Origin: an uncultured Caldilineaceae bacterium
GTDB lineage: Bacteria > Chloroflexota > Anaerolineae > Caldilineales > Caldilineaceae
DNA length: 57,253 nt
Assembly: GCA_951813625.1 (NCBI GenBank)
Contig: CATOTS010000020.1
Span: 1 to 57,253, forward strand
Direction: 5' to 3'
Both the position numbers and the translations under genes were made by a program. The notes below the pieces were generated by a model. It searched no databases. It was not told the origin of the DNA and saw only the letters and a program-made list of their open reading frames with translations. Shown here one piece after another: positions 44,325 through 52,729 of the stretch. The stretch's first letter is position 1, and every line of letters begins with the position of its first letter.

Positions 44325-45917
44325 CTAGAATTCCCGGTCCAGTATTCCCAACGGCACTTCGATCAGCGTCGGCTTGTCGCCATCCTCGTCCAACGCCTCC
44401 CGCAGCGCCGACTCCAACGCGGCCGCGTCCTCCGCCAGCACCCCGCGCGCCCCGAAACTCTGCGCCAGCGCCACAAAATCAGGATTGTGCAGCTGCGTGC
44501 CCAGCACGTGACCGTCAAACTCCTCCATCTGCGCCCGCAGCACGTTCCCATAGGCATTGTCATTGAATACGATCGCCACAGCGTTAATCCCGTGCTGGAC
44601 CGCAGTGGCAATCTCCTGCGCGTTGTAAAGAAAGCCGCCATCCCCCGACAGCGAGACCACGGCCCGCTGCGGATACGCCACCTTCGCGCCCAGCGCAACC
44701 GGATAGGCGCAACCCAACGTCCCGTGCGATGAACTGGTCAGATAGGTGTGCGGCGCCCCTGCCCGGAAATAGTTGCGGCTGTAGTAGCCCATCTGGTTCA
44801 TCCCCTGGACCACGATACCATCTTCCGGCAGCGCCGCGTGGACCGCCTCCATCAAGTCCCACTGCGGCTGCAGCTGGACCGAAGGGTCAAAGCGCGCCGC
44901 GTTGAGCGACGCGACTTCGGCCTGCACGGCGTCGGCCGTCTCGGTGCGCGCCGATGTTGCCGCGGCCACAGCCCGGTTGAGCGCCTTCAGTACGGAACCG
45001 GCGTCGCCCTGAACCGGCAGCACGTTTTCGCCCTGTGCCAACTCGTTCCCGTCGACGTCGATCTTGATAATCTGCTGCCCGATTCCACCGGCGACGCGGC
45101 TAGAACCTACGACCAGGATCAGGTCGCGCGCCGCCAGCCAGTCGCGCAGGGGCCGGTAGTTCATCTCGGCCATACCCAGCGACAGCGGGTGGCGTTCGGA
45201 GATGCTGCCCTTTCCCTGCTTCGTAGTGACAACGGGAATCTGCAAATAGTCAGCCAGCTCCGCCACCAGGGTCGCGGCCTTCGCCCGCATCACCCCGCCG
45301 CCGGCCCATATCACAGGCCGCTGGGCCCCTGTCAGCAGCTCCACCGCCCTCTGGATCGCCCGCTCGTCGCCGTCTGCGGGCGCCGGCCCCGCGGCCGGCT
45401 GTTGCGCCGGCCCGACCTCTTCACTGGCCGCGAATACGGACGGCGGCACCTCAATTGCCACCGGGCGCGGTCGCCCGCTGCGCAGCTGCCCGAACGCCTC
45501 ACGCACAGCCTCCGGAATCTCAGCCGGACGCTCCACCCGCGCCACCCACTTCGTCAACGGACCCAGCCATGCCGTCTCGTCCAGCTCCAGCCCCTTCTTG
45601 CGATGGTGATGGTCCCCCGTCACCACCAGGATTGGCGAAGACGTTGCATACGCCGTGGCGATCCCTGACATCGCATTGAAAAGCCCCGGCCCCTCCACAA
45701 CCAGGGCTGCGGCCACCCCGCCGCAGGCGCGGGCGTAGCCGTCCGCCATGTAGCTCGCAGCCTGCTCATGGCGTACCGAAATGTAGCGGATGCTCGGCGT
45801 CGTAAAGAGCGCGTCGATAGCCTCGTACTGGCCGGCCCCTGGCACGCCGAAAACAACGCGCAGCCCCTCCGCGGCCAGCGACCGCACCAACGCCTGCCCT
45901 CCGTTCATCCTCGTCAT
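44325..45917 (-). CDS. Thiamine-diphosphate-dependent enzyme, acetolactate synthase-like
   Basis: 530 aa from ATG 45917 (AGGAA eight bases upstream); a longer start at 46010 is less likely because it overlaps the terminator region and adds nonconserved residues. GVPGAGQYEAID and the catalytic E51 in RHEQAASYMADGYARA form the N-terminal domain; the C-terminal ThDP motif is GDGGFLYNAQ ... FNDNAYGN. Related enzymes decarboxylate 2-oxo acids or ligate them (acetolactate synthase, benzoylformate decarboxylase, oxalyl-CoA-type). A regulatory small subunit gene is not adjacent, so a catabolic decarboxylase or lyase is favoured over branched amino-acid synthesis. Confidence 0.85.
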   Translation of the reverse strand: MTRMNGGQALVRSLAAEGLRVVFGVPGAGQYEAIDALFTTPSIRYISVRHEQAASYMADGYARACGGVAAALVVEGPGLFNAMSGIATAYATSSPILVVTGDHHHRKKGLELDETAWLGPLTKWVARVERPAEIPEAVREAFGQLRSGRPRPVAIEVPPSVFAASEEVGPAQQPAAGPAPADGDERAIQRAVELLTGAQRPVIWAGGGVMRAKAATLVAELADYLQIPVVTTKQGKGSISERHPLSLGMAEMNYRPLRDWLAARDLILVVGSSRVAGGIGQQIIKIDVDGNELAQGENVLPVQGDAGSVLKALNRAVAAATSARTETADAVQAEVASLNAARFDPSVQLQPQWDLMEAVHAALPEDGIVVQGMNQMGYYSRNYFRAGAPHTYLTSSSHGTLGCAYPVALGAKVAYPQRAVVSLSGDGGFLYNAQEIATAVQHGINAVAIVFNDNAYGNVLRAQMEEFDGHVLGTQLHNPDFVALAQSFGARGVLAEDAAALESALREALDEDGDKPTLIEVPLGILDREF

Positions 45918-45988
45918 TCGATAGCATTCCTGACTTTTCTGGTTTTTGTCGCCCGCCGCCAGCGAGCGTAGGACCTCAAAGTAAAACG

Positions 45989-46031
45989 GGACGGCCCGCT
46001 GCAACCCCATAAACCGGGGACCGGGCCGTCC
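45989..46031 (-). terminator. Intrinsic terminator after the luciferase-like gene
   Basis: Perfect ten-base stem GGACGGCCCG (45989-45998) / CGGGCCGTCC (46022-46031) with an inner CCCC/GGGG stem. On the minus-strand transcript it is followed by CGTTTTAC. It ends the cassette 3 transcript and separates the thiamine-diphosphate enzyme gene. Confidence 0.75.
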
Positions 46032-46104
46032 GAAAATCTGCCCTGGAAGATGTCTGTTTTGGGCACAATCTTCGCCCCATCTGCCGGGGGCTCAGATCTG
46101 AACG

Positions 46105-47175
46105 CTACGGTAGCGCCGGGACAACCTCGTTGGCCAGCGTCTCCATCGTGGCCAGCCACCTCTCCTTGTCGTCCCAGTCGTGCGCGATCATCAGCAGCGT
46201 CCCGAAACCGCCCGTCTCCTCGTAGAGCTCGTGCAGCCGCCCCAAACACTCATCCTTGGTGCCGATGATGCACAGCTTGCTGAGAATATACTCCAACGTG
46301 ACATCCTCATCGGGCATTTCCGGATCGTGCTTGAAGACGTTGATCATATCCGCCGCCGCCACCAGCCTGCGCAAGTAGGCGAACGATGCCGCAAACGCGC
46401 CGTTGTAGGCGCGCTCCCAGGCCGCGTCATTCGACTCGTCAATGAAGATGCTGCGCGACACGCGCCAGATCGACCGGTCCGGTTCCGGCTGCCCGGCGTC
46501 AGCCGCGCCGGCGCAATACGAGTCCCAGTGCTCATTCAGGGTGGCGGCGTGCACAATGTTCGTGCTCAGCGGAATGTAGCCGCGCTGCCCAGCCATGAAC
46601 GCCGCCCGCGAACGGCCGCGTATAATACTCATCGCAATTGGCGGATGCGGCTTCTGGTAGGGTTGCAATATCGAACCGATGCCGAATTCGGGGTCTACGT
46701 TCTCGAGCTTGATGTGGTGGTAGTCCCCCTTAAAGTTAAACGGCGGGTCGGTCTGCCACAGCTTGAGGATCATGTCGATCCCCTCGACCGTCATCAGCCC
46801 CTGCGTCTGCGGGTCGGGCAAGTCGAACAGCTCCCAGTCGGTCGGCACGCCGCCCTGACCGAAGCCGCAGTTGATGCGCCCGCGCGAGAGATGGTCCAGA
46901 TAGGCCAGGCGCACGGCAATATTGACCGGGTGATGCTGCGGTACGATCGAGACGCCGCTGCCGAGCCGTATGTTCTTCGTGCGCGGCAGCACATTGGCGA
47001 TGAAAACATCGTTCGACGGGATCGGCTCCCAGGCCAGGGTATGATGCTGGCCCACCCAGGCCTCTGTAAATCCCAACTCGTCCGCCCGCACAACGAACTC
47101 GATATCCTCCTCATAACCGAGCGTGCGGTCCTTCTCCGGTGGATGAAGCGGCATCATGAATGTGCCCAGTTTCAT
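46105..47175 (-). CDS. LLM-class flavin-dependent monooxygenase/oxidoreductase
   Basis: 356 aa. MKLGTFMMPLHPP, FTEAWVGQHH near 38-47, RLGSGVSIVPQHHPV and INCGFGQGGVPTDWELF fit the luciferase-like monooxygenase fold, closest in pattern to the alkanal/limonene-type long subfamily. It probably uses FMNH2 and a partner reductase. It lies 58 bases after the propeller gene and ends before a strong terminator, making it the last gene of the cassette 3 operon. Confidence 0.85.
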   Translation of the reverse strand: MKLGTFMMPLHPPEKDRTLGYEEDIEFVVRADELGFTEAWVGQHHTLAWEPIPSNDVFIANVLPRTKNIRLGSGVSIVPQHHPVNIAVRLAYLDHLSRGRINCGFGQGGVPTDWELFDLPDPQTQGLMTVEGIDMILKLWQTDPPFNFKGDYHHIKLENVDPEFGIGSILQPYQKPHPPIAMSIIRGRSRAAFMAGQRGYIPLSTNIVHAATLNEHWDSYCAGAADAGQPEPDRSIWRVSRSIFIDESNDAAWERAYNGAFAASFAYLRRLVAAADMINVFKHDPEMPDEDVTLEYILSKLCIIGTKDECLGRLHELYEETGGFGTLLMIAHDWDDKERWLATMETLANEVVPALP

Positions 47176-47233
47176 TTCTTTCCTCCCGTTTGCCTGGGAT
47201 CCCAGGCCTTTAGCCCGCTGCTTCGCCTGAAGC

Positions 47234-48418
47234 TCACGAGGCAGGCGCCTGCCTGTTGTAGGACGGCTTCAAATCGAGCGCCAGCTGCCTGAAATTCGCG
47301 ATTCGGTGCAGCGTAACAAGATTGGTGTCGTGCTGATTATACCCCCCTTGCGAAGTGCGTGAAATCACGAGTAGCTCATCCCCCCGGATCAGCTGCGAAG
47401 CATAGCTGAATGCCTCGAAAATGCTGCTGCTCATCGCGACGCAGCCGGCCTGGAACCAGTTCAGCGCGTCCAGGCTATACATCAACATCAGGATGCGCCG
47501 CTCGTTGCCCGGCGGACTGGCAAAGCCGCGGGCGCGCAGCGGCTCCCGCTCCTGCCAGGTGTCGGTCGGCAGACAGACAGTAGTCCAGAAAAGATCGCTT
47601 ATATCATCGTACACAATGTGGAACTTGCACTGCGCGCCCGGCATCGGATAGAACTGGACAAAGCGGTAGCTCATCTCCTCGCCGTCGTCCTCCAGGCTGC
47701 AGACCGAGGCCATCCCACCCGTAGTATGCCCATCAATGATCGTCCGTAGCAGTACCCTCATCTCCCCGCGCACGTCGATGATATTGCCCTCGATGAAGCA
47801 GTCCTCCACCACCTTGTCCGCCGCGCTGGCCTGGTAGCGCCGCTGGCTCAGTACGCCGGGCACGCCGGGAAAACGGACGCGGTTGGACATGCGCCACGCG
47901 GCCGGGTCGAGCAGGTCCCCCGTTAGATCGCCGGCAACCACGAGCGACTCCCACTGGCTCCTGCCGACCGCGTCATCGCCTTCAGGGCAGGTCTCGAACG
48001 CCCGATAGACGCGGCCCCCCTTGAAGAGAACATTTGTTGGCGCATTGTGATGCCGTCCCGGAAAAAGCTGGGCAGGTTCGCTCCAGCTCTCGCCGCCGTC
48101 GATCGAACGCGCGATGATGATCTCGCGGCTCAGACGCCGGTTGCCGATGCAGTAGAGCTCCTCGCCTACGGCAAACAGCGACGGCCAGATGATGTCGAGC
48201 GCCGCGGTCTTGCGCCAACCGCCGCCGTCGTCATCGCTGACAAGAATCTCAAGCTGATCGGGGATCCTCTCAACCAGCGGCTGCGCCCGGAACCACTCAT
48301 AGCTGGCGATCAACCGCCCCGACGGCAGCTGCGCCAGGCAAGGAGAGCCGGTATACACGTTGTCCGGGTCGGGCGACTGTGCCAGTACCTGGTAATCCCC
48401 GGCAAGAATCCTATTCAT
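47234..48418 (-). CDS. Sialidase-like propeller protein
   Basis: 394 aa from ATG 48418 (MNRILAGDY). A clear Asp box RSIDGGESWSEP near 105, and weaker LVSDDDGGGWRK and YSLDALNWFQ, indicate a propeller related to exo-sialidases and other Asp-box hydrolases. The N-terminal TGSPCLAQLPSGRLIASYEW is the usual first-blade lead-in. There is no export signal. It follows the ATPase genes by about 130 bases and precedes the luciferase-like gene, so it likely acts on material brought in by cassette 3. Confidence 0.6.
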   Translation of the reverse strand: MNRILAGDYQVLAQSPDPDNVYTGSPCLAQLPSGRLIASYEWFRAQPLVERIPDQLEILVSDDDGGGWRKTAALDIIWPSLFAVGEELYCIGNRRLSREIIIARSIDGGESWSEPAQLFPGRHHNAPTNVLFKGGRVYRAFETCPEGDDAVGRSQWESLVVAGDLTGDLLDPAAWRMSNRVRFPGVPGVLSQRRYQASAADKVVEDCFIEGNIIDVRGEMRVLLRTIIDGHTTGGMASVCSLEDDGEEMSYRFVQFYPMPGAQCKFHIVYDDISDLFWTTVCLPTDTWQEREPLRARGFASPPGNERRILMLMYSLDALNWFQAGCVAMSSSIFEAFSYASQLIRGDELLVISRTSQGGYNQHDTNLVTLHRIANFRQLALDLKPSYNRQAPAS

Positions 48419-48548
48419 CTGTCCACCCAAATGGATGAATGTGGGTCATTTCCAGCCCCGATGCCCAGCGCCCGACATGACCGCACCTCCCAGCCCCCAG
48501 CAGTCACCGGCAACTGGCCACCGGCTACTGGCCACTGCCCGCTGCCCT

Positions 48549-49541
48549 TCACACCGCGTGGCACGCCACCCAATGATCCGATTCGACCTCGCGCCACTCC
48601 GGCACGACGTGATCGCACGGCTCAAACGCAAGCGGACAGCGCGGATGAAAGCGGCAACCGCTGGGAGGATTGATCGCGCTCGGCACATTGCCGCGTATCA
48701 CCGTATGCTCGCGCTGCCGCTCCTGCCGCGGATTGGGCACCGGCACCGCCTGCAGCAACGCATGCGTGTACGGATGCAGCGGATTATCGAACAGCCGGTC
48801 CTTCGGCGCCATCTCCACCACCCGGCCCAGGTACATGACCGCCACCCGGTCGCTTATGTGGCGCACAACGGCCAGGTCATGGGCGATGAAGAGATATGTG
48901 AGGTGATACGCCTCCTGCAGATCCTGGAGCAGGTTTATGATCTGGGCCTGAATCGAAACGTCGAGCGCCGATATCGGTTCGTCGCACACGATGAACTCCG
49001 GTTCGCACGCCAGCGCACGCGCAATGCAGACCCGCTGACGCTGTCCGCCGGAAAACTCGTGCGGGTAGCGGAACGCGAAGGCTGGATTCAGCCCCACTTG
49101 GCCGAGCAGCTCGGCGATGCGCTCCTGACCGCCCTGCTCGGTCGCCAGGTTGTGCAGCCACAACGGTTCACCGATGGCGTTGCCAATCGTCATGCGCGGG
49201 CTGAGCGTCGAATAGGGGTCCTGGAAAATAATCTGCATCTTCTGACGCAGCGGGCGCATCTCCTTGTCAGCAAGCCCTGTGACCTCAGTGTCCTCAAAAA
49301 ACACCTTGCCCGACGTCGGTGTGTGCAGCTGGAGCAGCGTCAGGCCGGCGGTCGATTTGCCGCAGCCAGATTCTCCCACAAGCCCCAGCGTCTCACCCCG
49401 CTTTACCGTGAAGGAGACGTCGTCGAGCGCATGGACGGTTGCTTTGGTCTCCCCGTAGGCGCCAATGCGTACCGAGAAGTGTTTCGTCAGACCCTCTACC
49501 CGCACAAGAGTGCGGTCGTTGAGCGTGTCAGTCTGGCTCAT
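48549..49541 (-). CDS. Oligopeptide-type ABC transporter ATP-binding protein (OppF-like)
   Basis: 330 aa. Walker A GESGCGKS at 56-63, ABC signature FSGGQRQRV, Walker B FIVCDEP and the C-terminal oligopeptide-transporter extension with cysteines ([14 protein letters not shown]). It lies 16 bases after the OppD-like gene. Together with it this is the only ATPase pair for three binding-protein/permease cassettes in the window, so it may energise more than one of them. Confidence 0.9.
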   Translation of the reverse strand: MSQTDTLNDRTLVRVEGLTKHFSVRIGAYGETKATVHALDDVSFTVKRGETLGLVGESGCGKSTAGLTLLQLHTPTSGKVFFEDTEVTGLADKEMRPLRQKMQIIFQDPYSTLSPRMTIGNAIGEPLWLHNLATEQGGQERIAELLGQVGLNPAFAFRYPHEFSGGQRQRVCIARALACEPEFIVCDEPISALDVSIQAQIINLLQDLQEAYHLTYLFIAHDLAVVRHISDRVAVMYLGRVVEMAPKDRLFDNPLHPYTHALLQAVPVPNPRQERQREHTVIRGNVPSAINPPSGCRFHPRCPLAFEPCDHVVPEWREVESDHWVACHAV

Positions 49542-49557
49542 CTGCGCTAACCGTTCG

Positions 49558-50580
49558 TCATTGCTCTGTGGCTACAGTCCCGCCGGTCTGTTCTGTTACC
49601 CCGCGGATGTCGACCCAGCAGGCGGCGCGGTGACCCCGGTCACTGGCCCCTGATACGGGCTCCAGCATCGGGTTCTCGCTGCGGCAGCGGTCGATCACAA
49701 AGGGACAGCGTGTGTGGAAAGGACAAAATGTGGGAAGCTCGGCCAGGTCCGGCGGCGCACCGCCAATCGTCGTCAGCCTTGTGCCCGTTTCGCCGCCCAA
49801 ACTCGGCAGCGCGCCCAGCAGCCCGACCGTATACGGATGGCGCGGGTCCTCAAATATCGCATCGACGGGGGCCTCTTCCACAATATAACCGGCATACATC
49901 ACGATGACGCGGTCCGCGATTCCGGCCACCACGCTCAAGTCGTGCGTGATCCAGATCACGGCCACGCCAGAGCGGTCGCGCAACTCCTTGACCAGCTCGA
50001 CGATCTGCGCCTGGATCGTCACGTCGAGCGCGGTCGTCGGCTCGTCCGCGATCAGCACCGAAGGCTCGCAAGACATCGCCATCGCGATCATCACCCGCTG
50101 CCGCATGCCGCCCGAAAACTGGTGCGGGTACTCGCGCAGCCGCGCCACGCCGTCGGGAATGCCGACCATCTCCAGCAGTTCGGCGCTGCGCGCGAGCGCG
50201 TCCTTCTTGCTCATGCCGCGATGGTAGAGCAGCGGCTCGGCCATCTGCGTGCCAATGTTGATGAACGGGTTGAGCGAGGTCATCGGGTCCTGGAAAATCA
50301 TGCCAACCTGGCCGCCGCGCACGTCCCGCAGCTGCCGCTGATCAAGCGCCAACAGATCGTCGCCGCGCAGCAGCACCTGCCCGCTCTCGATTCGGCCCGC
50401 CGGCGGCAGCAATCGCACCAGGCTCAGCATCGTCACGCTCTTGCCGCAGCCGCTCTCCCCCACCACCGCCAGCGTCTCCCCCTCCTCCAGACGGAAGGAG
50501 ACCCCGTTGACCGCGTACACATATCCCTTGCGCACCTTGAAGCGCGTCTGCAGGTCTTGGACTTCCAGAAGTTCGGACAT
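49558..50580 (-). CDS. Oligopeptide-type ABC transporter ATP-binding protein (OppD-like)
   Basis: 340 aa. Walker A GESGCGKS at 41-48, signature FSGGMRQRV, Walker B VLIADEPTTALD and the C-terminal cysteine-bearing extension (FCPFHTRCPFVIDRC). It is 80 bases after OppC of cassette 3. It forms the heterodimeric ATPase with the OppF-like protein. Confidence 0.9.
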   Translation of the reverse strand: MSELLEVQDLQTRFKVRKGYVYAVNGVSFRLEEGETLAVVGESGCGKSVTMLSLVRLLPPAGRIESGQVLLRGDDLLALDQRQLRDVRGGQVGMIFQDPMTSLNPFINIGTQMAEPLLYHRGMSKKDALARSAELLEMVGIPDGVARLREYPHQFSGGMRQRVMIAMAMSCEPSVLIADEPTTALDVTIQAQIVELVKELRDRSGVAVIWITHDLSVVAGIADRVIVMYAGYIVEEAPVDAIFEDPRHPYTVGLLGALPSLGGETGTRLTTIGGAPPDLAELPTFCPFHTRCPFVIDRCRSENPMLEPVSGASDRGHRAACWVDIRGVTEQTGGTVATEQ

Positions 50581-50660
50581 TACACGGTCAACCGATGCAG
50601 TAATGGCACTGCTTCAACAGGTTCTCGATCCAACTATCCACTATCCCCTATCCCCTGAAG

Positions 50661-51632
50661 TTACTCTTTCCACTGGCGCGGATTGAGCGCATCATTCAGA
50701 CCGTCGCCCAGCCAGGCAAACGAGACGGTAATGATGGCCATCATCGCCGCCGGCCCCACCAGCAGGTAGGAATGGGTCTGCCAGAGCCGCAGACCGTCGC
50801 TGATCATCTTCCCCCAACTTGGAATCGGAAGCTGGACACCGACACCCAGAAAACTGAACGCCGACTCCAACACCATCGCGCCGCCCAACCCGGCGCTGAC
50901 CGCCACAATCAGCGGCCCCATCGCATTGGGGATAACGTAGCGCGTCAAAATGCGGTTCGTCGGCATGCCAAGGGCGCGCGCCGCCAGCACATAGTTGCGG
51001 CTGCGGATCGAAAGGATCTGCCCCCGGATCAGACGCGCGTATCCGGGCCACTGGATCAACGCCAGCGCGCCGAAGACGAGCACCAGGTCCACCCACATCG
51101 TCTGCCTGAAAAACGTGTTCTTCGTCTGCAGATACATCTGCTCCAGCCAGGCTTCCAGCGGCACTTTCAGCGTGAGGTTGATCACGATCGCAAGCAGCAG
51201 CGCAGGCATCGAACGCGTAACGTCGGTCAGCCATACAACCATCATGTCAACCCGCCCGCCAAGATAGCCGGCCAGCGAACCCATGATGATGCCCACGACA
51301 AGGCTGATGACCGTCGAGATCACGCCCACGGAGACGGCCGTGCGCGCGCCGTAGAGTATGCGGCTGAAGACGTCGCGGCCCAGTTCATCGGTGCCCAGCC
51401 AGTGCACGCTTGAAGGCGGCGCCAGCCGTGCCGTGAAGTCCTGCGCCAGGAAATCGTAAGGGGTGAGGTAGGGGCCGAAAATGGCGATGAAAAAAAGTAG
51501 GATAATCGGAATGATGCCCACAACCGCGAGCCGGTTCGCGGCCAGGCGCGCGAGCGCGTCTTTCCACAAGTTGGAACGGCTGGCTTCGACAGTGCTGAAG
51601 GTCGCCGGCCCGGACAACTCTTGCGTCGTCAT
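50661..51632 (-). CDS. ABC transporter permease, OppC/DppC type (cassette 3)
   Basis: 323 aa. First helix VVGIIPIILLFFIAIFGPYL, GTDELGRDVFSRILYGARTAVSVG and the loop ARALGMPTNRILTRYVIPN are the family signatures. It has the same long inter-helix segment with FFRQTMWVDLVLVFGAL as the cassette 1 protein, showing that these two OppC proteins are closer relatives than cassette 2. It ends AWLGDGLNDALNPRQ. Confidence 0.9.
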   Translation of the reverse strand: MTTQELSGPATFSTVEASRSNLWKDALARLAANRLAVVGIIPIILLFFIAIFGPYLTPYDFLAQDFTARLAPPSSVHWLGTDELGRDVFSRILYGARTAVSVGVISTVISLVVGIIMGSLAGYLGGRVDMMVVWLTDVTRSMPALLLAIVINLTLKVPLEAWLEQMYLQTKNTFFRQTMWVDLVLVFGALALIQWPGYARLIRGQILSIRSRNYVLAARALGMPTNRILTRYVIPNAMGPLIVAVSAGLGGAMVLESAFSFLGVGVQLPIPSWGKMISDGLRLWQTHSYLLVGPAAMMAIITVSFAWLGDGLNDALNPRQWKE

Positions 51633-51687
51633 GGTTTACCGTCTACCGCGCTGAATCTTGGGATTGCCGCCGCCGCTACGCATAACG

Positions 51688-52650
51688 CTACTCCTCGACA
51701 CCGGTCATCGCCTGCGCGGCGCGTGGGTCCAACAGAGGATAGGTGATGTCAACCAGGAGGTTCAGCGCCATCACCAGGAACGCGCCGATCAACGTGATCG
51801 CCACGATCACCGGATAGTCGACGCCGTAGGTGAAGTCGATCGTGAGGCGGCCCAGGCCGGGGATGCCAAACACCTTTTCGACGATGATCGCCCCGTTCAC
51901 GATGCCGATCAACATCTGCCCCAATACGGTTAAGACCGGCGTCAGCACCGGCCGCAACATGTGGCGGATGATCACCATGAACTCCGGCACGCCCTTGGCG
52001 CGCGCCGTCCGCACGTAGTCCTCCGACAACACCTCGAGCATGCCTGAACGCGTCTGGCGAATGATAATGGCGATCGAACCGAACACCATCACGAATAGCG
52101 GCAGGATCGCCTTCGTGCTGAACAGACCGTCCCACCCATACGGCACATTCATGACCCCCAGCCCCAGCACGAGAAAGACCATGAGCATCGGCCCGACAAC
52201 ATAGCTGGGGACGCCGCTGATAAAGAGCGCCGAGCCGAGAATGAGATTGTCAAGCCATTCGTTGTGATGCAGACCGGCTATGATCCCTAATGGGATCCCG
52301 AATATTGCCACCAGGAAAACAGTCGCAATCCCGATCTGGAACGAGACCGGCGCGGTCGCGCCCACCATGTCGTTGACCGAACGCCCCGAAATCACCGACA
52401 TGCCCAGGTCGCCCTGCAGCAGATGCCAGGTGTATTCACCGAACTGCACCAGAAAAGGCCGGTCCAGCCCCTTCTCGCGCCGGATCGCGTCGAGGCGCTG
52501 CGCGTCATAGGTCACGTCGCCTTCTTCGCGCAGGAACATCAGCTTGATCGGGTCGCCGGCCCCGTAGAAGGCCATCGCATATACCGCGAGCGCCAGCAGA
52601 ATCAGGGCCGGTATCCAGTAGACGATTCGTTGCGCTACGTACTTTCCCAC
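51688..52650 (-). CDS. ABC transporter permease, OppB/DppB type (cassette 3)
   Basis: 320 aa. MGKYVAQRIVYWIPALILLALAVYAMAFYGAGDP is the first helix and loop; REKGLDRPFLVQFGEY and RTARAKGVPEFMVIIRHMLRP are diagnostic. The C-terminus continues past LLDPRAAQAM. It lies 79 bases after the binding-protein stop, the gap being filled by a stem-loop. Confidence 0.9.
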   Translation of the reverse strand: MGKYVAQRIVYWIPALILLALAVYAMAFYGAGDPIKLMFLREEGDVTYDAQRLDAIRREKGLDRPFLVQFGEYTWHLLQGDLGMSVISGRSVNDMVGATAPVSFQIGIATVFLVAIFGIPLGIIAGLHHNEWLDNLILGSALFISGVPSYVVGPMLMVFLVLGLGVMNVPYGWDGLFSTKAILPLFVMVFGSIAIIIRQTRSGMLEVLSEDYVRTARAKGVPEFMVIIRHMLRPVLTPVLTVLGQMLIGIVNGAIIVEKVFGIPGLGRLTIDFTYGVDYPVIVAITLIGAFLVMALNLLVDITYPLLDPRAAQAMTGVEE

Positions 52651-52675
52651 GCGTTTTCCTTACACAACTAAAAGA

Positions 52676-52713
52676 GAGGAGCGAGAAGAGAAAACATCCC
52701 TCTCCCGCTCCTC
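52676..52713 (-). promoter_or_regulatory. Intercistronic stem-loop between binding protein and oppB (cassette 3)
   Basis: GAGGAGCG (52676-52683) pairs perfectly with CGCTCCTC (52706-52713). On the minus-strand RNA it is followed by TCTTTTAG. Same placement as the stem-loops of cassettes 1 and 2. Confidence 0.7.
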
Positions 52714-52729
52714 CCCCGTTTACGACCGA

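Noticed and set aside
44325..45917. Biosynthetic acetolactate synthase (IlvB)
   Set aside because: No small subunit or other ilv genes nearby; the surroundings are catabolic.
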